Positions 24,052-30,982 of a stretch of 31,248 nt of DNA are shown here, in pieces; position 1 is the first letter of the stretch; each line of letters begins with the position of its first letter. The stretch covers positions 1 through 31,248 of the forward strand of contig CAJWZN010000004.1 of assembly GCA_913050105.1 (NCBI GenBank), in the 5' to 3' direction. The translations under genes were made by a program, and so were the position numbers. The DNA is from an uncultured Synechococcus sp. GTDB taxonomy: Bacteria; Cyanobacteriota; Cyanobacteriia; PCC-6307; Cyanobiaceae. Below the pieces are notes generated by a model that was given only the letters and a program-made list of their open reading frames with translations, was not told where the DNA came from and did not search any database.

Positions 24052-24783
24052 ATGAATTCATTGACAACCCCTGATGACCGTCGCCGTTGTCAGGTTCTGG
24101 GTGTTCCGGTGGATGCCTGTCGTGATGTCTTCGCAGCAGCGATCGGTCTGCATTCCAGCGGTGGCGGCCGTGTCGTGACCCTCAATGCGGAAATGACCAT
24201 GGCTGCTCGGAGTCATCCTCCGCTGGGTCGGGCGATCGCCTCAGCGGAGCTGGTGATCCCCGATGGAGCGGGGGTGGTGTGGGCGCTGTCCCGTCAGGGC
24301 GTGAGGGTGCTGAAAACAGCCGGGATTGAATTGGCCTGGACCCTGTTGGGCTATGCGGCCTCCCATGGTTGGCGCGTTGCGTTGGTGGGTGCTTCTCCCG
24401 ACGTTATGGGCAATCTTCGTCGCACCCTCCCAGAGGCTTTTCCAGGCTTGAAGCTGGTGATGGCGGTGGACGGCTATCAACCGGAGCAGGCCTGGCCGGA
24501 GATTGAGGCGGCGTTAGCTGATGAGGCGCCGGATTTGGTGTTGATCGCCCTGGGTGTACCGCGCCAGGAGATCTGGTCCCATCAGCAACAATCCGGCAAA
24601 GCGGGTCTTTGGATGGGCGTTGGGGGCAGTTTCGATGTGTGGGCAGGCCTTAAAAAACGAGCACCTCGATGGATGTGCAGCCTGCAGATCGAATGGCTGT
24701 ATCGGCTTGTTCAGGAGCCCAGTCGCTGGCAAAGAATGCTTGTTCTCCCTGCGTTTGTCTGGGCCGTTCTCCGCGATCGCTGA
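24052..24783 (+). CDS. WecG/TagA/CpsF family glycosyltransferase
   Basis: This 243-residue protein belongs to the WecG/TagA/CpsF family, which adds an N-acetylhexosamine-type sugar (often ManNAc or ManNAcA) to a lipid-linked intermediate in surface polymer synthesis. Diagnostic motifs are VTLNAEMTMAAR, IPDGAGVVWALSRQG, the RVALVGASPDVMGN stretch, LIALGVPRQEIW and GVGGSFDVWAGLKKRAPRWM. The start is ATG 24052, with GTG at 24046 possible. It is divergent from the phosphorylase-kinase-like gene with only 15 bp between their longest forms. Its TGA (24781-24783) is followed immediately by the psbK stop on the other strand. The acceptor and exact sugar are unknown. Confidence 0.93.
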   Translation: MNSLTTPDDRRRCQVLGVPVDACRDVFAAAIGLHSSGGGRVVTLNAEMTMAARSHPPLGRAIASAELVIPDGAGVVWALSRQGVRVLKTAGIELAWTLLGYAASHGWRVALVGASPDVMGNLRRTLPEAFPGLKLVMAVDGYQPEQAWPEIEAALADEAPDLVLIALGVPRQEIWSHQQQSGKAGLWMGVGGSFDVWAGLKKRAPRWMCSLQIEWLYRLVQEPSRWQRMLVLPAFVWAVLRDR

Positions 24784-24927
24784 TCAGCGGAAACCCACAG
24801 AGGCTTGCCAGACGAATGCAAGCAGCAGGAAAAACACCGGGATCAGAGGCAGGATGTCGATCAGCGGTGAGAAGGCCTGGTAGGCCTCGGGCAGCTGTGC
24901 CAGCAGGTCGAGGGTGTAGGCGGCCAT
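24784..24927 (-). CDS. psbK: Photosystem II reaction center protein K
   Basis: PsbK is a small single-helix subunit of the photosystem II core in the thylakoid membrane, near CP43. The minus strand encodes 47 residues from ATG 24927 to TGA 24784-24786. They begin MAAYTLDLLAQLPEAYQAF, pass through SPLIDILPLIPVFFLLLAF and end VWQASVGFR. LPEAY, the Pro/Asp region and the FVWQAxVGFR end are diagnostic of PsbK; the first ~10 residues are the cleaved leader in the family. It lies 33 bp downstream of tgt on the same strand, an arrangement that fits a tgt-psbK transcript. It is very short and easily missed by length cut-offs. Its presence strongly supports a cyanobacterial origin. Confidence 0.95.
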   Translation of the reverse strand: MAAYTLDLLAQLPEAYQAFSPLIDILPLIPVFFLLLAFVWQASVGFR

Positions 24928-24960
24928 CCCTTTTGCTTCAAATAAGGCGTGGACTGGACG

Positions 24961-26082
24961 CTACCACGTGTGATGGGCGGGTGAGTCGGGCTGCCAGGGA
25001 GCGAAATCCTCTGAAAAACAGCCCTCCCGGATCGCTTGCCCCATGGCCGTGGTGAAGCGCAAAAGATGGGTGATGTTGTGCAGGCTGAGCAGGGTCAGCC
25101 CCAGCAACTCTTCGCTCCGAATCAAATGGTTGAGGTAGGCCCGGGAGTGGTTGTTGGAGCAGGCTGGGCACGGGCAGCTTGTATCCAGTGGCGTGTGGTC
25201 GTTCCGGAATCGGGCATTGCGGAGATTCCAGCGTTCTCCACCCACCAAGGCCGTGCCATGCCGTCCGAGCCGGGTTGGCAGAACACAATCGAACAGATCG
25301 ATCCCATTGGCCACAGCAACGGCCATCTCGCGCAGAGTGCCGATGCCCATCAGGTACCGGGGCCGAGCATCGGGCAACAGCGGCGTCACATCCCGCACGA
25401 TCCGGTGCATTTCCTCGATCGGTTCGCCCACACTTACCCCGCCGACGGCGATTCCCGGCAGGTCGAAATCGGCCACGGCGCGAGCGCTCTCACGGCGTAG
25501 ATGGGGAAAGCATCCTCCCTGCACGATGCCGAACAATGCCTGGCCCTCACAGGTGTGGGCCTCAACGCAGCGCTCCAACCAGGCATGGGTGCGCCGGCAG
25601 GCATCGATCACATCGTTTTCGGTGGCCGGATAAGGGGGACATTGATCAAAGGCCATGGCGACATCGGCACCCAGGGCCATCTGTATCTGGGTTGCATGCT
25701 CCGGCGTCATGTCGATGATTCGGCCATCCCTTGGATTGCGGAACACCACGCCGTGGTCATCAATCTTGTTCAGGTTCCCGAGGCTGAAAACCTGGAAGCC
25801 GCCGGAATCGGTGAGCATCGGACCGTCCCAGCCCATGAACTGGTGAAGGCCCCCGCCGGCGGCAACGATCTCTTCGCCTGGCTGCAGATGAAGGTGGTAG
25901 GTGTTGGACAGCACCATCTGAGCCCCAGTCCGTGCCAGTTGCTCGGTGCTGATGCCTTTGACGGTGGCCAGGGTTCCCACAGGCATGAACCGAGGGGTTT
26001 CCACGGGACCGTGCGGTGTGTGGAAGGTGCCGCACCGTGCTGTTGTGTTGGCACAACGGGCCGTGATGTCGAAGCCGAACAA
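24961..26082 (-). CDS. tgt: tRNA-guanine transglycosylase
   Basis: Tgt exchanges guanine 34 in GUN-anticodon tRNAs (Tyr, His, Asn, Asp) for the queuine precursor preQ1. The 373-residue enzyme has the normal bacterial length. The general base Asp92 lies in MLTDSGGFQVFS, the nucleophile Asp265 in DLFDCVLPTRLGRHG, and the zinc site in CPCPACSN (Cys303, 305 and 308) plus His335. The start MFGFDITARC at ATG 26082 fits the family. It is divergent from cobS, with 29 bp between, and psbK follows downstream. Nothing in the sequence suggests regulation by a preQ1 riboswitch in the short upstream gap. Confidence 0.97.
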   Translation of the reverse strand: MFGFDITARCANTTARCGTFHTPHGPVETPRFMPVGTLATVKGISTEQLARTGAQMVLSNTYHLHLQPGEEIVAAGGGLHQFMGWDGPMLTDSGGFQVFSLGNLNKIDDHGVVFRNPRDGRIIDMTPEHATQIQMALGADVAMAFDQCPPYPATENDVIDACRRTHAWLERCVEAHTCEGQALFGIVQGGCFPHLRRESARAVADFDLPGIAVGGVSVGEPIEEMHRIVRDVTPLLPDARPRYLMGIGTLREMAVAVANGIDLFDCVLPTRLGRHGTALVGGERWNLRNARFRNDHTPLDTSCPCPACSNNHSRAYLNHLIRSEELLGLTLLSLHNITHLLRFTTAMGQAIREGCFSEDFAPWQPDSPAHHTW

Positions 26083-26111
26083 AGCAGGATCTTCACCAGG
26101 TTGAACCTACG

Positions 26112-26888
26112 GTGACGCCAGCACTCACGCGCTCCGGAACCATCGCTCGGAATGCTCCACCGTGGCTGGCTGATCTGGCTGGTGCCTGGATTTTTTATTC
26201 GGTGCTGCCGGCGTGGCCCTGGCCGGCGCCCCGCTTTGAGCGCATCGCCCGTTTTGCTCCCTGGATCGGTTTGCTGATCGGGGCGCTGCAGGCTTTGGTG
26301 TGGATTGGTCTGGATCGTCTGGGTTGGAGCGCGGTGGCATTGGCGCCGCTGGTGATTGTTGTTGGTATTCGACTCAGTGGCGGCCTGCACCATGACGGGT
26401 TGATGGACACGGCCGATGGGGTCGCTGCTGGTTCGGAACGCCGGCTTGAGGCGATGGACGACAGTCGCGTCGGAGCCAGTGGCGTGCTGGCGCTGGCGGT
26501 GGTGCTTCTTTTGGAGATTTCAGCGCTGCTGCAACTCGGATCTGCTGCTCCGGAGGCCCTTGTTCTGGCCGGTTTTTGGGGTCGTGTCGCACCGCTATGG
26601 GCGATGGCTCAGTTCGATTACATCCGAGCGGATGGAACCGCTGCTTTCCATCGTTTGCATCGCCGCCCTTACTGGGACGTGTTGCCGATTCTCCCGGGTG
26701 TGACTGTGCTGGCTGTCTGCGGCGTGCAGCCTCTGGCCTTGCTTGTGGGGGCTCCGGTGGCTGTGCTGGTTGCGGAATGTCTTGGTCGGCGCCTGGGTGG
26801 TCATACCGGCGACAGTTATGGCGCCTCCTTGGTGCTGAGTGAGGCGATCACGCTTCTCCTGCTGGCAGGGCTGCTCGGGACCAGCTGA
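26112..26888 (+). CDS. cobS: Adenosylcobinamide-GDP ribazoletransferase (cobalamin synthase)
   Basis: CobS joins adenosylcobinamide-GDP to the lower-ligand nucleoside, the near-final step of cobamide synthesis, in the membrane. In marine Synechococcus this normally yields pseudocobalamin with adenine as lower base; that is family knowledge. The 258-residue protein is hydrophobic with several helices and carries the signature GGLHHDGLMDTADGVAAG (residues 90-107), preceded by APWIGLLIGALQALVW, and the C-terminal GGHTGDSYGA. The start is GTG 26112, preceded by the divergent tgt start. Its end overlaps the histidine kinase gene by 41 bp, the longest convergent overlap in the window. No other cobalamin gene is adjacent. 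Confidence 0.95.
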   Translation: MTPALTRSGTIARNAPPWLADLAGAWIFYSVLPAWPWPAPRFERIARFAPWIGLLIGALQALVWIGLDRLGWSAVALAPLVIVVGIRLSGGLHHDGLMDTADGVAAGSERRLEAMDDSRVGASGVLALAVVLLLEISALLQLGSAAPEALVLAGFWGRVAPLWAMAQFDYIRADGTAAFHRLHRRPYWDVLPILPGVTVLAVCGVQPLALLVGAPVAVLVAECLGRRLGGHTGDSYGASLVLSEAITLLLLAGLLGTS

Positions 26889-28002
26889 GCTGAAAGGCGT
26901 TACCCGTTGGCGGAAGGGTGGGGTGAATCGACTTGGGTTCATTGCTCAGGGTCAGACGTCCGCCGTTGCGTTCTGCAAGGCGGCGGGCGAGGGCTAGGCC
27001 AAGGCCGGTGCCCGGACGGTCTTTGGCGGCGGATCCGCGTTCTCCCTGATGGAAAATTCGGGCCTGTTCAACCTTCGGAATCGGTGGCCCCGCATCCCAA
27101 ACACAGAGGCCGTTGTTGAGAAGTTCCAGGCCAATGGCGCAGCCACCTGGGCTGTAGCGAAAGGCGTTTTCCAACAGATTGGCCACAATTTCCGCCATGG
27201 ATCCATCGCCCGCTGGGCCTTCACTCCAGGCAGGCCAGCTGGTGGGGCCCCGCCAGGATCGGTTCTGCAGGTTGGCTGTGGCTTCGGCCCGTTCTGCCAG
27301 GGGTTGGAGCAATGTGGCCAGGGTGTCGGTCGTCGTTGCGCCTGCCGGAGGCAGCAGGGTTGGACCGAGGATGTCCTGTTCGGGTTGCGGCAGCGCGTGC
27401 TCTCCAAGGGAATCGAGAGCGTCGATGTAGCGCCCCAGCTGGCGCTGCTCATTGAGCATGTTGCTTAGCAACGCCTGATGGGCGCTGTCCGGTTCCAGCC
27501 GACGCATCAGCAACTGGGCATAGGTGCGAAGGGCAGCCAGAGGGTTGCGCAGTTGATGCACGAGTGTGCGCAGCTGTTGGTTCTGCCGTGTCAGTTCATT
27601 CTGGAGCTGCTGACATTCCAGATCTCGTCCAAGGGCATGACTGATGGCCGCAGAGCAGCGACGTGTCTCTGCGTCGACCTCGTTCGTCCAGCTGCTGGTG
27701 GACTCGAGCTCCACGCGGAGCGCCCCCAGGATCAGGCCGGCATCCTGGAGTGGAAACCAGCGGCGCTGGGCATCCGCTGTTCTCAGGTCTGGATCGGCAT
27801 CCGCTGGCGGCAGGCTGAGACGTCCTGAGGACCACTGCCGGATCAGAACCAGCGGTGGACCGCTGGTATCAGGTGGAGTGCTGAGATAAAGCCCCACATG
27901 CCGGATGGATCCGGTTCGGACCTGGGGGGCCAGCTGCTGATCGGCAAAGTCAAGAAAACGATCGGTCAGCTGAATCCCGTTGTCGAAACGGGAGTTACAC
28001 AC
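26848..28002 (-). CDS. Orphan two-component sensor histidine kinase
   Basis: This 384-residue protein is a soluble sensor kinase. Residues 1-130 form an unassigned sensor part, GAF-like in size, with no hydrophobic membrane segment. The phosphorylated His149 sits in VHQLRNPLAALRTYAQLL. The ATP-binding catalytic domain follows, with N-box IVANLLENAFRYSPGG, G1 box VWDAGPPIP and G2 box GTGLGLALARRLAERNGG. A typical cytoplasmic histidine kinase thus phosphorylates a response regulator, but none is encoded nearby, so its partner is unknown. The start is GTG 28002. It is divergent from the long structured region that leads to the DUF3155-like gene. The C-terminal 40 bases overlap cobS. Confidence 0.92.
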   Translation of the reverse strand: MCNSRFDNGIQLTDRFLDFADQQLAPQVRTGSIRHVGLYLSTPPDTSGPPLVLIRQWSSGRLSLPPADADPDLRTADAQRRWFPLQDAGLILGALRVELESTSSWTNEVDAETRRCSAAISHALGRDLECQQLQNELTRQNQQLRTLVHQLRNPLAALRTYAQLLMRRLEPDSAHQALLSNMLNEQRQLGRYIDALDSLGEHALPQPEQDILGPTLLPPAGATTTDTLATLLQPLAERAEATANLQNRSWRGPTSWPAWSEGPAGDGSMAEIVANLLENAFRYSPGGCAIGLELLNNGLCVWDAGPPIPKVEQARIFHQGERGSAAKDRPGTGLGLALARRLAERNGGRLTLSNEPKSIHPTLPPTGNAFQLSWSRAALPAGEA

Positions 28003-28032
28003 GGTTAGCCGATGCTGCTGTGGTGGGCGGAC

Positions 28033-28060
28033 TTGAAAAATCTGAGAAAAGTCTTAAGAT
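28033..28060 (+). promoter_or_regulatory. Possible sigma-70-type promoter for the downstream leader
   Basis: TTGAAA at 28033-28038 and TAAGAT at 28055-28060 are separated by 16 bp, close to the consensus for a vegetative promoter. Transcription would start near 28067 and run rightward through the hairpins to the DUF3155-like gene. Assignment is from consensus only. Confidence 0.4.
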
Positions 28061-28117
28061 ATTCGTAACGACCGAGGCGCCGCTCGTCAAGAGTTTGCTC
28101 CCGCCAGTGTCCCGAGG

Positions 28118-28138
28118 GGTTGCTTTTTTGTAGCAACC
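28118..28138. other. Hairpin, 7-bp perfect stem
   Basis: GGTTGCT (28118-28124) pairs perfectly with AGCAACC (28132-28138) around a 7-nt T-rich loop. There is no T-run after the stem on either strand, so it is not a typical intrinsic terminator. It could be part of a structured leader or small RNA. Confidence 0.5.
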
Positions 28139-28211
28139 AAAGTTACAGCAGAGGTTGAAGCATCTTTTGCTGGGTGTCACCACGACATCTATTCGGGTTT
28201 GGTGATCTTTC

Positions 28212-28239
28212 GAATGGACGCAGTTCACTCCGTCCATTC
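28212..28239. other. Hairpin, 9-bp perfect stem
   Basis: GAATGGACG (28212-28220) and CGTCCATTC (28231-28239) are perfect reverse complements around a 10-nt loop. It is the strongest inverted repeat I see in the window, and it lies about 125 bp upstream of the DUF3155-like start codon. It could be an RNA stem-loop or a dyad operator. Confidence 0.55.
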
Positions 28240-28254
28240 TGACGCGGTCTGCAT

Positions 28255-28271
28255 CCGACGATTTTCGTCGG
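28255..28271. other. Hairpin, 7-bp stem with tight loop
   Basis: CCGACGA (28255-28261) pairs with TCGTCGG (28265-28271) around a 3-nt T loop, or as a 6-bp stem with a 5-nt loop. It directly follows the 9-bp stem-loop with 15 bases between, so the two would stack in one RNA. Confidence 0.5.
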
Positions 28272-28364
28272 CCGAATGTCTGGTGATGTCCCGTTAGCGG
28301 CGATTTGCCGTACTGGATCCGACTGACTGTTCACCATCAACTTCTCCCCTGTCCCGGAGCCCTC

Positions 28365-28733
28365 ATGTCCAAGAAGCGCAAGCGCATCAGCCGTCGTCGT
28401 TTGGCTGGTCAGCGTGTTCTGGCTCACGTTTCCATGCACAACCTGGAAACCGGCGAATACAAGCCTGTGACTGCCGCAAGGCGTTACATCGCTGAAGGAT
28501 GTCTCGTACCACCGGCTCTGCTCCATGTGCGCCGCAATGAGCACACAACGGATCGTTTCTTCTGGGGTGAGAAAGGACTGTTCAGTGCTCAGTACGCTGA
28601 GGAAAATCATTTCCTCTTCCCATCCCTTCGCACCATCGTTGACTCCATTGGGGAAGACAAACTGTTTGAGGGCCTTGATTTAGCTGCAGACGACTGGGAG
28701 GAAATGGAGGAGTACGAGTACGCCTTCGTCTGA
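28365..28733 (+). CDS. DUF3155-like cyanobacterial protein
   Basis: This 122-residue protein looks like the cyanobacterium-specific DUF3155 family, which has no known function. It begins with a very basic stretch MSKKRKRISRRRLAGQRVL, followed by a conserved core with KPVTAARRYIA, PPALLHVRRNEHTTDRFFWG and EKGLFSAQYAEENHFLFPSL. The tail is strongly acidic (DDWEEMEEYEY). The basic N-terminus could contact nucleic acid, which is inference. GGAG at 28355-28358 is a good ribosome-binding site for the ATG at 28365. The gene follows a long, hairpin-rich non-coding stretch and may be post-transcriptionally controlled. It ends 6 bp before the convergent hydrolase gene. Confidence 0.8.
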   Translation: MSKKRKRISRRRLAGQRVLAHVSMHNLETGEYKPVTAARRYIAEGCLVPPALLHVRRNEHTTDRFFWGEKGLFSAQYAEENHFLFPSLRTIVDSIGEDKLFEGLDLAADDWEEMEEYEYAFV

Positions 28734-28739
28734 TCTCTC

Positions 28740-29312
28740 CTATTGACGCTTGGCCAACATCGAGCTGATGAAGCTTTCGATCGGTCGCATCGTTTCTTCG
28801 GGAATGGTGTGGCCGTTTTTGAATGGAATGGCGTTGCAGTTTGCTGAATCGAGTTTGTTCTGAATCTCTGCCATTGCTTCAAACGGAACGATTGCATCGT
28901 CTTCACCGTGCAATAGGAGGACAGGAGGATGTTCCGAAGGGGGTTGCCAATTCGGATGGGGATACCCACTGCAGGAAATGACCCCAGCCAGAGGAAGCTC
29001 GCAACCAGCTTGGATGGCCATGGCTCCACCCTGGGAAAAACCGAACAGAACTGTTTTTTTCAGTGCTGGTTCACCACCATGAAGTTGAAGAAGTCGCTGT
29101 TGAAGCTGGCTTACAGCCGTGGGTACGGCGTCCCAATCAGCGGGGAACAGTCCGTACCACTGACGCCCGCTTCCCTGGGGGTGAAGCTCCGGCGCATCGA
29201 GGGTCACCAGATCAAGGGATGCACCCATCCTGGCGTTCAGGGCTTTCCCGAGGGGTCTCAGGTCGTCACCATCGGCTCCCCATCCGTGCAGCAGCACCAA
29301 TCGTCCGGTCAT
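28740..29312 (-). CDS. Alpha/beta hydrolase, carboxylesterase/phospholipase-like
   Basis: This 190-residue serine hydrolase belongs to the alpha/beta hydrolase fold, near the small carboxylesterase/acyl-protein thioesterase group. The catalytic triad is visible: nucleophile Ser93 in LFGFSQGGAMA, Asp139 in LHGEDDAIVP, and His167 in KNGHTIP. The oxyanion region LVLLHGWGADGDDL is at the start. There is no signal peptide, so it acts in the cytoplasm, on an ester that cannot be named. It starts at ATG 29312, divergent from purH with 55 bp between. The Cys in EAGCELPL-like position and CSGYP following the fifth strand are normal for the group. Confidence 0.9.
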   Translation of the reverse strand: MTGRLVLLHGWGADGDDLRPLGKALNARMGASLDLVTLDAPELHPQGSGRQWYGLFPADWDAVPTAVSQLQQRLLQLHGGEPALKKTVLFGFSQGGAMAIQAGCELPLAGVISCSGYPHPNWQPPSEHPPVLLLHGEDDAIVPFEAMAEIQNKLDSANCNAIPFKNGHTIPEETMRPIESFISSMLAKRQ

Positions 29313-29367
29313 GGAGACATGTTCACTGCTGCGTAGGTTGGCTGAGGATCCCAGTCACGTCGTTTCG

Positions 29368-30930
29368 ATGGCTCCTGTCGCCCTGCTGAGTGTTTCCGAC
29401 AAGACCGGAATCGTGCCTCTGGCGGAGGCTCTGCATCGCACCCATGGCTTTCAGCTTCTCTCCAGTGGTGGCACAGCAAAGGTTTTGGAGACGGCTGGTC
29501 TTCCGGTGACCCGTGTTTCAGAGCACACCGGAGCGCCGGAGATCTTGGGTGGCAGGGTCAAGACCCTTCATCCACGTGTGCACGGAGGAATTCTGGCCAA
29601 GCGCGGCGATGCCTCCCATCAGGCGGATTTGGATCAACAGAACATTGCTCCGATTGATGTTGTCGTAGTCAATCTGTATCCCTTCCGCGAAACTGTTTCC
29701 AAGCCTGATGTCACGTGGGAACAGGCGATCGAGAACATCGACATCGGCGGGCCGGCCATGGTGCGTGCTGCCGCCAAGAACCATGCAGATGTGGCGGTTC
29801 TCACCAGTCCCTCGCAGTACGACAGCGTCTTGGCATCTCTCCAGCAGTCCGCTGGCACGGTTCCCCCTGAGCTGCGACGTCAGTTGGCTCTTGAGGCTTT
29901 TCAGCACACAGCTGCCTACGACACCGCCATCAGCACCTGGATGGCAAAAGATGTTGAGGTGGCTGATGCTCCGTGGCTGGGAGCTATACCGCAGCGTCAG
30001 AAGCTCCGTTACGGAGAAAATCCCCATCAGAACGCTCGTTGGTACAGCCAACCGCGGCAGGGCTGGGGTGGTGCCATTCAGCTGCAAGGGAAGGAGCTCA
30101 GCACCAACAACCTGCTGGATCTTGAAGCTGCGCTGGCCACGGTGCGTGAATTCGGCTACGGGAGAGGAGGATCAACTCCAGCGCAGCAGCCTGCTGCAGT
30201 GGTGGTTAAGCACTCGAATCCCTGTGGCGTTGCAGTTGGAACGGCGGTTTCGTCGGCTTTAACGCGTGCTTTGGATGCCGACAGGGTCAGTGCTTTTGGG
30301 GGCATCATCGCCATCAATGGTCAAGTGGATGCACCAGCAGCTCGTGAGCTGGCCAGTTTGTTCCTCGAGTGTGTGGTGTCGCCTGGATACACCCCTGAAG
30401 CTCGGGAAATCCTGGCTGTCAAAGCCAATCTGCGTCTGCTGGAACTGTCTCCTGAAGCCATCGATGCAGCTGGGACAGATCATGTGCGCAGCATCCTCGG
30501 TGGGTTACTTGTTCAGGATCTTGATGATCAGCTGATCACCCCAGAAGCATGGACTGTCGCCACGCAGCGTCCCCCCTCTCAGCAGGAGCATCAGGATCTT
30601 GAGTTTGCCTGGCGATTGGTCCGTCATGTTCGTTCGAACGCCATCGTCGTCGCCAAGTCGGGCCAGAGCCTTGGCGTTGGCGCCGGTCAGATGAACCGTG
30701 TTGGTTCTGCACGCATTGCCCTGGAAGCTGCAGGTGAACATGTCAAAGGCGCTGTGCTGGCAAGTGATGGCTTCTTCCCATTCGATGACACGGTGCGTCT
30801 GGCGGCCAGTCATGGCATCACGGCCGTGATTCATCCGGGAGGGAGCATGCGGGATGCCGATTCGATCAAGGCATGCGATGAGCTTGGGCTGACGATGCTG
30901 CTCACCGGCCGTCGTCATTTCCTCCATTGA
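29368..30930 (+). CDS. purH: Bifunctional AICAR transformylase / IMP cyclohydrolase
   Basis: PurH carries out the last two steps of purine synthesis: formylation of AICAR with 10-formyl-tetrahydrofolate and cyclisation to IMP. The 520-residue protein has both domains. The N-terminal MGS-like cyclohydrolase begins ALLSVSDKTGIVPLAEAL, with ILGGRVKTLHPRVHGGIL and NLYPFRETV. The transformylase contains RYGENPHQNARWY and the catalytic Lys281-His282 in VVVKHSNPCGVAVG, and ends with HPGGSMRDADSI and TGRRHFLH. The ATG at 29368 gives the standard start; the frame is open to 29311, but that part resembles nothing in the family. No other purine gene adjoins it. Confidence 0.98.
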   Translation: MAPVALLSVSDKTGIVPLAEALHRTHGFQLLSSGGTAKVLETAGLPVTRVSEHTGAPEILGGRVKTLHPRVHGGILAKRGDASHQADLDQQNIAPIDVVVVNLYPFRETVSKPDVTWEQAIENIDIGGPAMVRAAAKNHADVAVLTSPSQYDSVLASLQQSAGTVPPELRRQLALEAFQHTAAYDTAISTWMAKDVEVADAPWLGAIPQRQKLRYGENPHQNARWYSQPRQGWGGAIQLQGKELSTNNLLDLEAALATVREFGYGRGGSTPAQQPAAVVVKHSNPCGVAVGTAVSSALTRALDADRVSAFGGIIAINGQVDAPAARELASLFLECVVSPGYTPEAREILAVKANLRLLELSPEAIDAAGTDHVRSILGGLLVQDLDDQLITPEAWTVATQRPPSQQEHQDLEFAWRLVRHVRSNAIVVAKSGQSLGVGAGQMNRVGSARIALEAAGEHVKGAVLASDGFFPFDDTVRLAASHGITAVIHPGGSMRDADSIKACDELGLTMLLTGRRHFLH

Positions 30931-30982
30931 GTCAGTTGAGGAAGGCTGCTGATTAATCTCTTCAGGTCGATCCGAAAACTGG

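Larger units (their letters stand above)
28003..28364. other. Long non-coding stretch with several hairpins, between kinase and DUF3155-like gene
   Basis: This 362-bp gap is the only stretch above 300 bp without a convincing gene in an otherwise packed window. It must hold the promoters of two divergent genes. I see a promoter-like pair near 28033-28060, three perfect inverted repeats (28118-28138, 28212-28239, 28255-28271), and weaker ones near 28290-28315. Only very short frames occur (27 residues or less) with no ribosome-binding site, so I reject coding. If transcription starts near 28067, the leader before the DUF3155-like ATG would be about 300 nt. It may be a structured 5' leader or a separate small RNA. 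Confidence 0.6.

Noticed and set aside
27994..28011. Two GTTA-containing octamers spaced by 2 bp, resembling an HLR1 (RpaB) site
   Set aside because: The second half matches poorly (GTTAGC instead of GTTACA), and the site includes the kinase start codon; too weak to call.
28118..28138. Intrinsic terminator for the histidine kinase or a small RNA
   Set aside because: The T-run is in the loop, not after the stem, on both strands; it also lies upstream of the kinase start, not after its stop.
28212..28298. A 27-codon frame starting at the ATG inside the 9-bp hairpin
   Set aside because: No ribosome-binding site, it overlaps two strong stem-loops, and the peptide has no recognisable features; chance is more likely.
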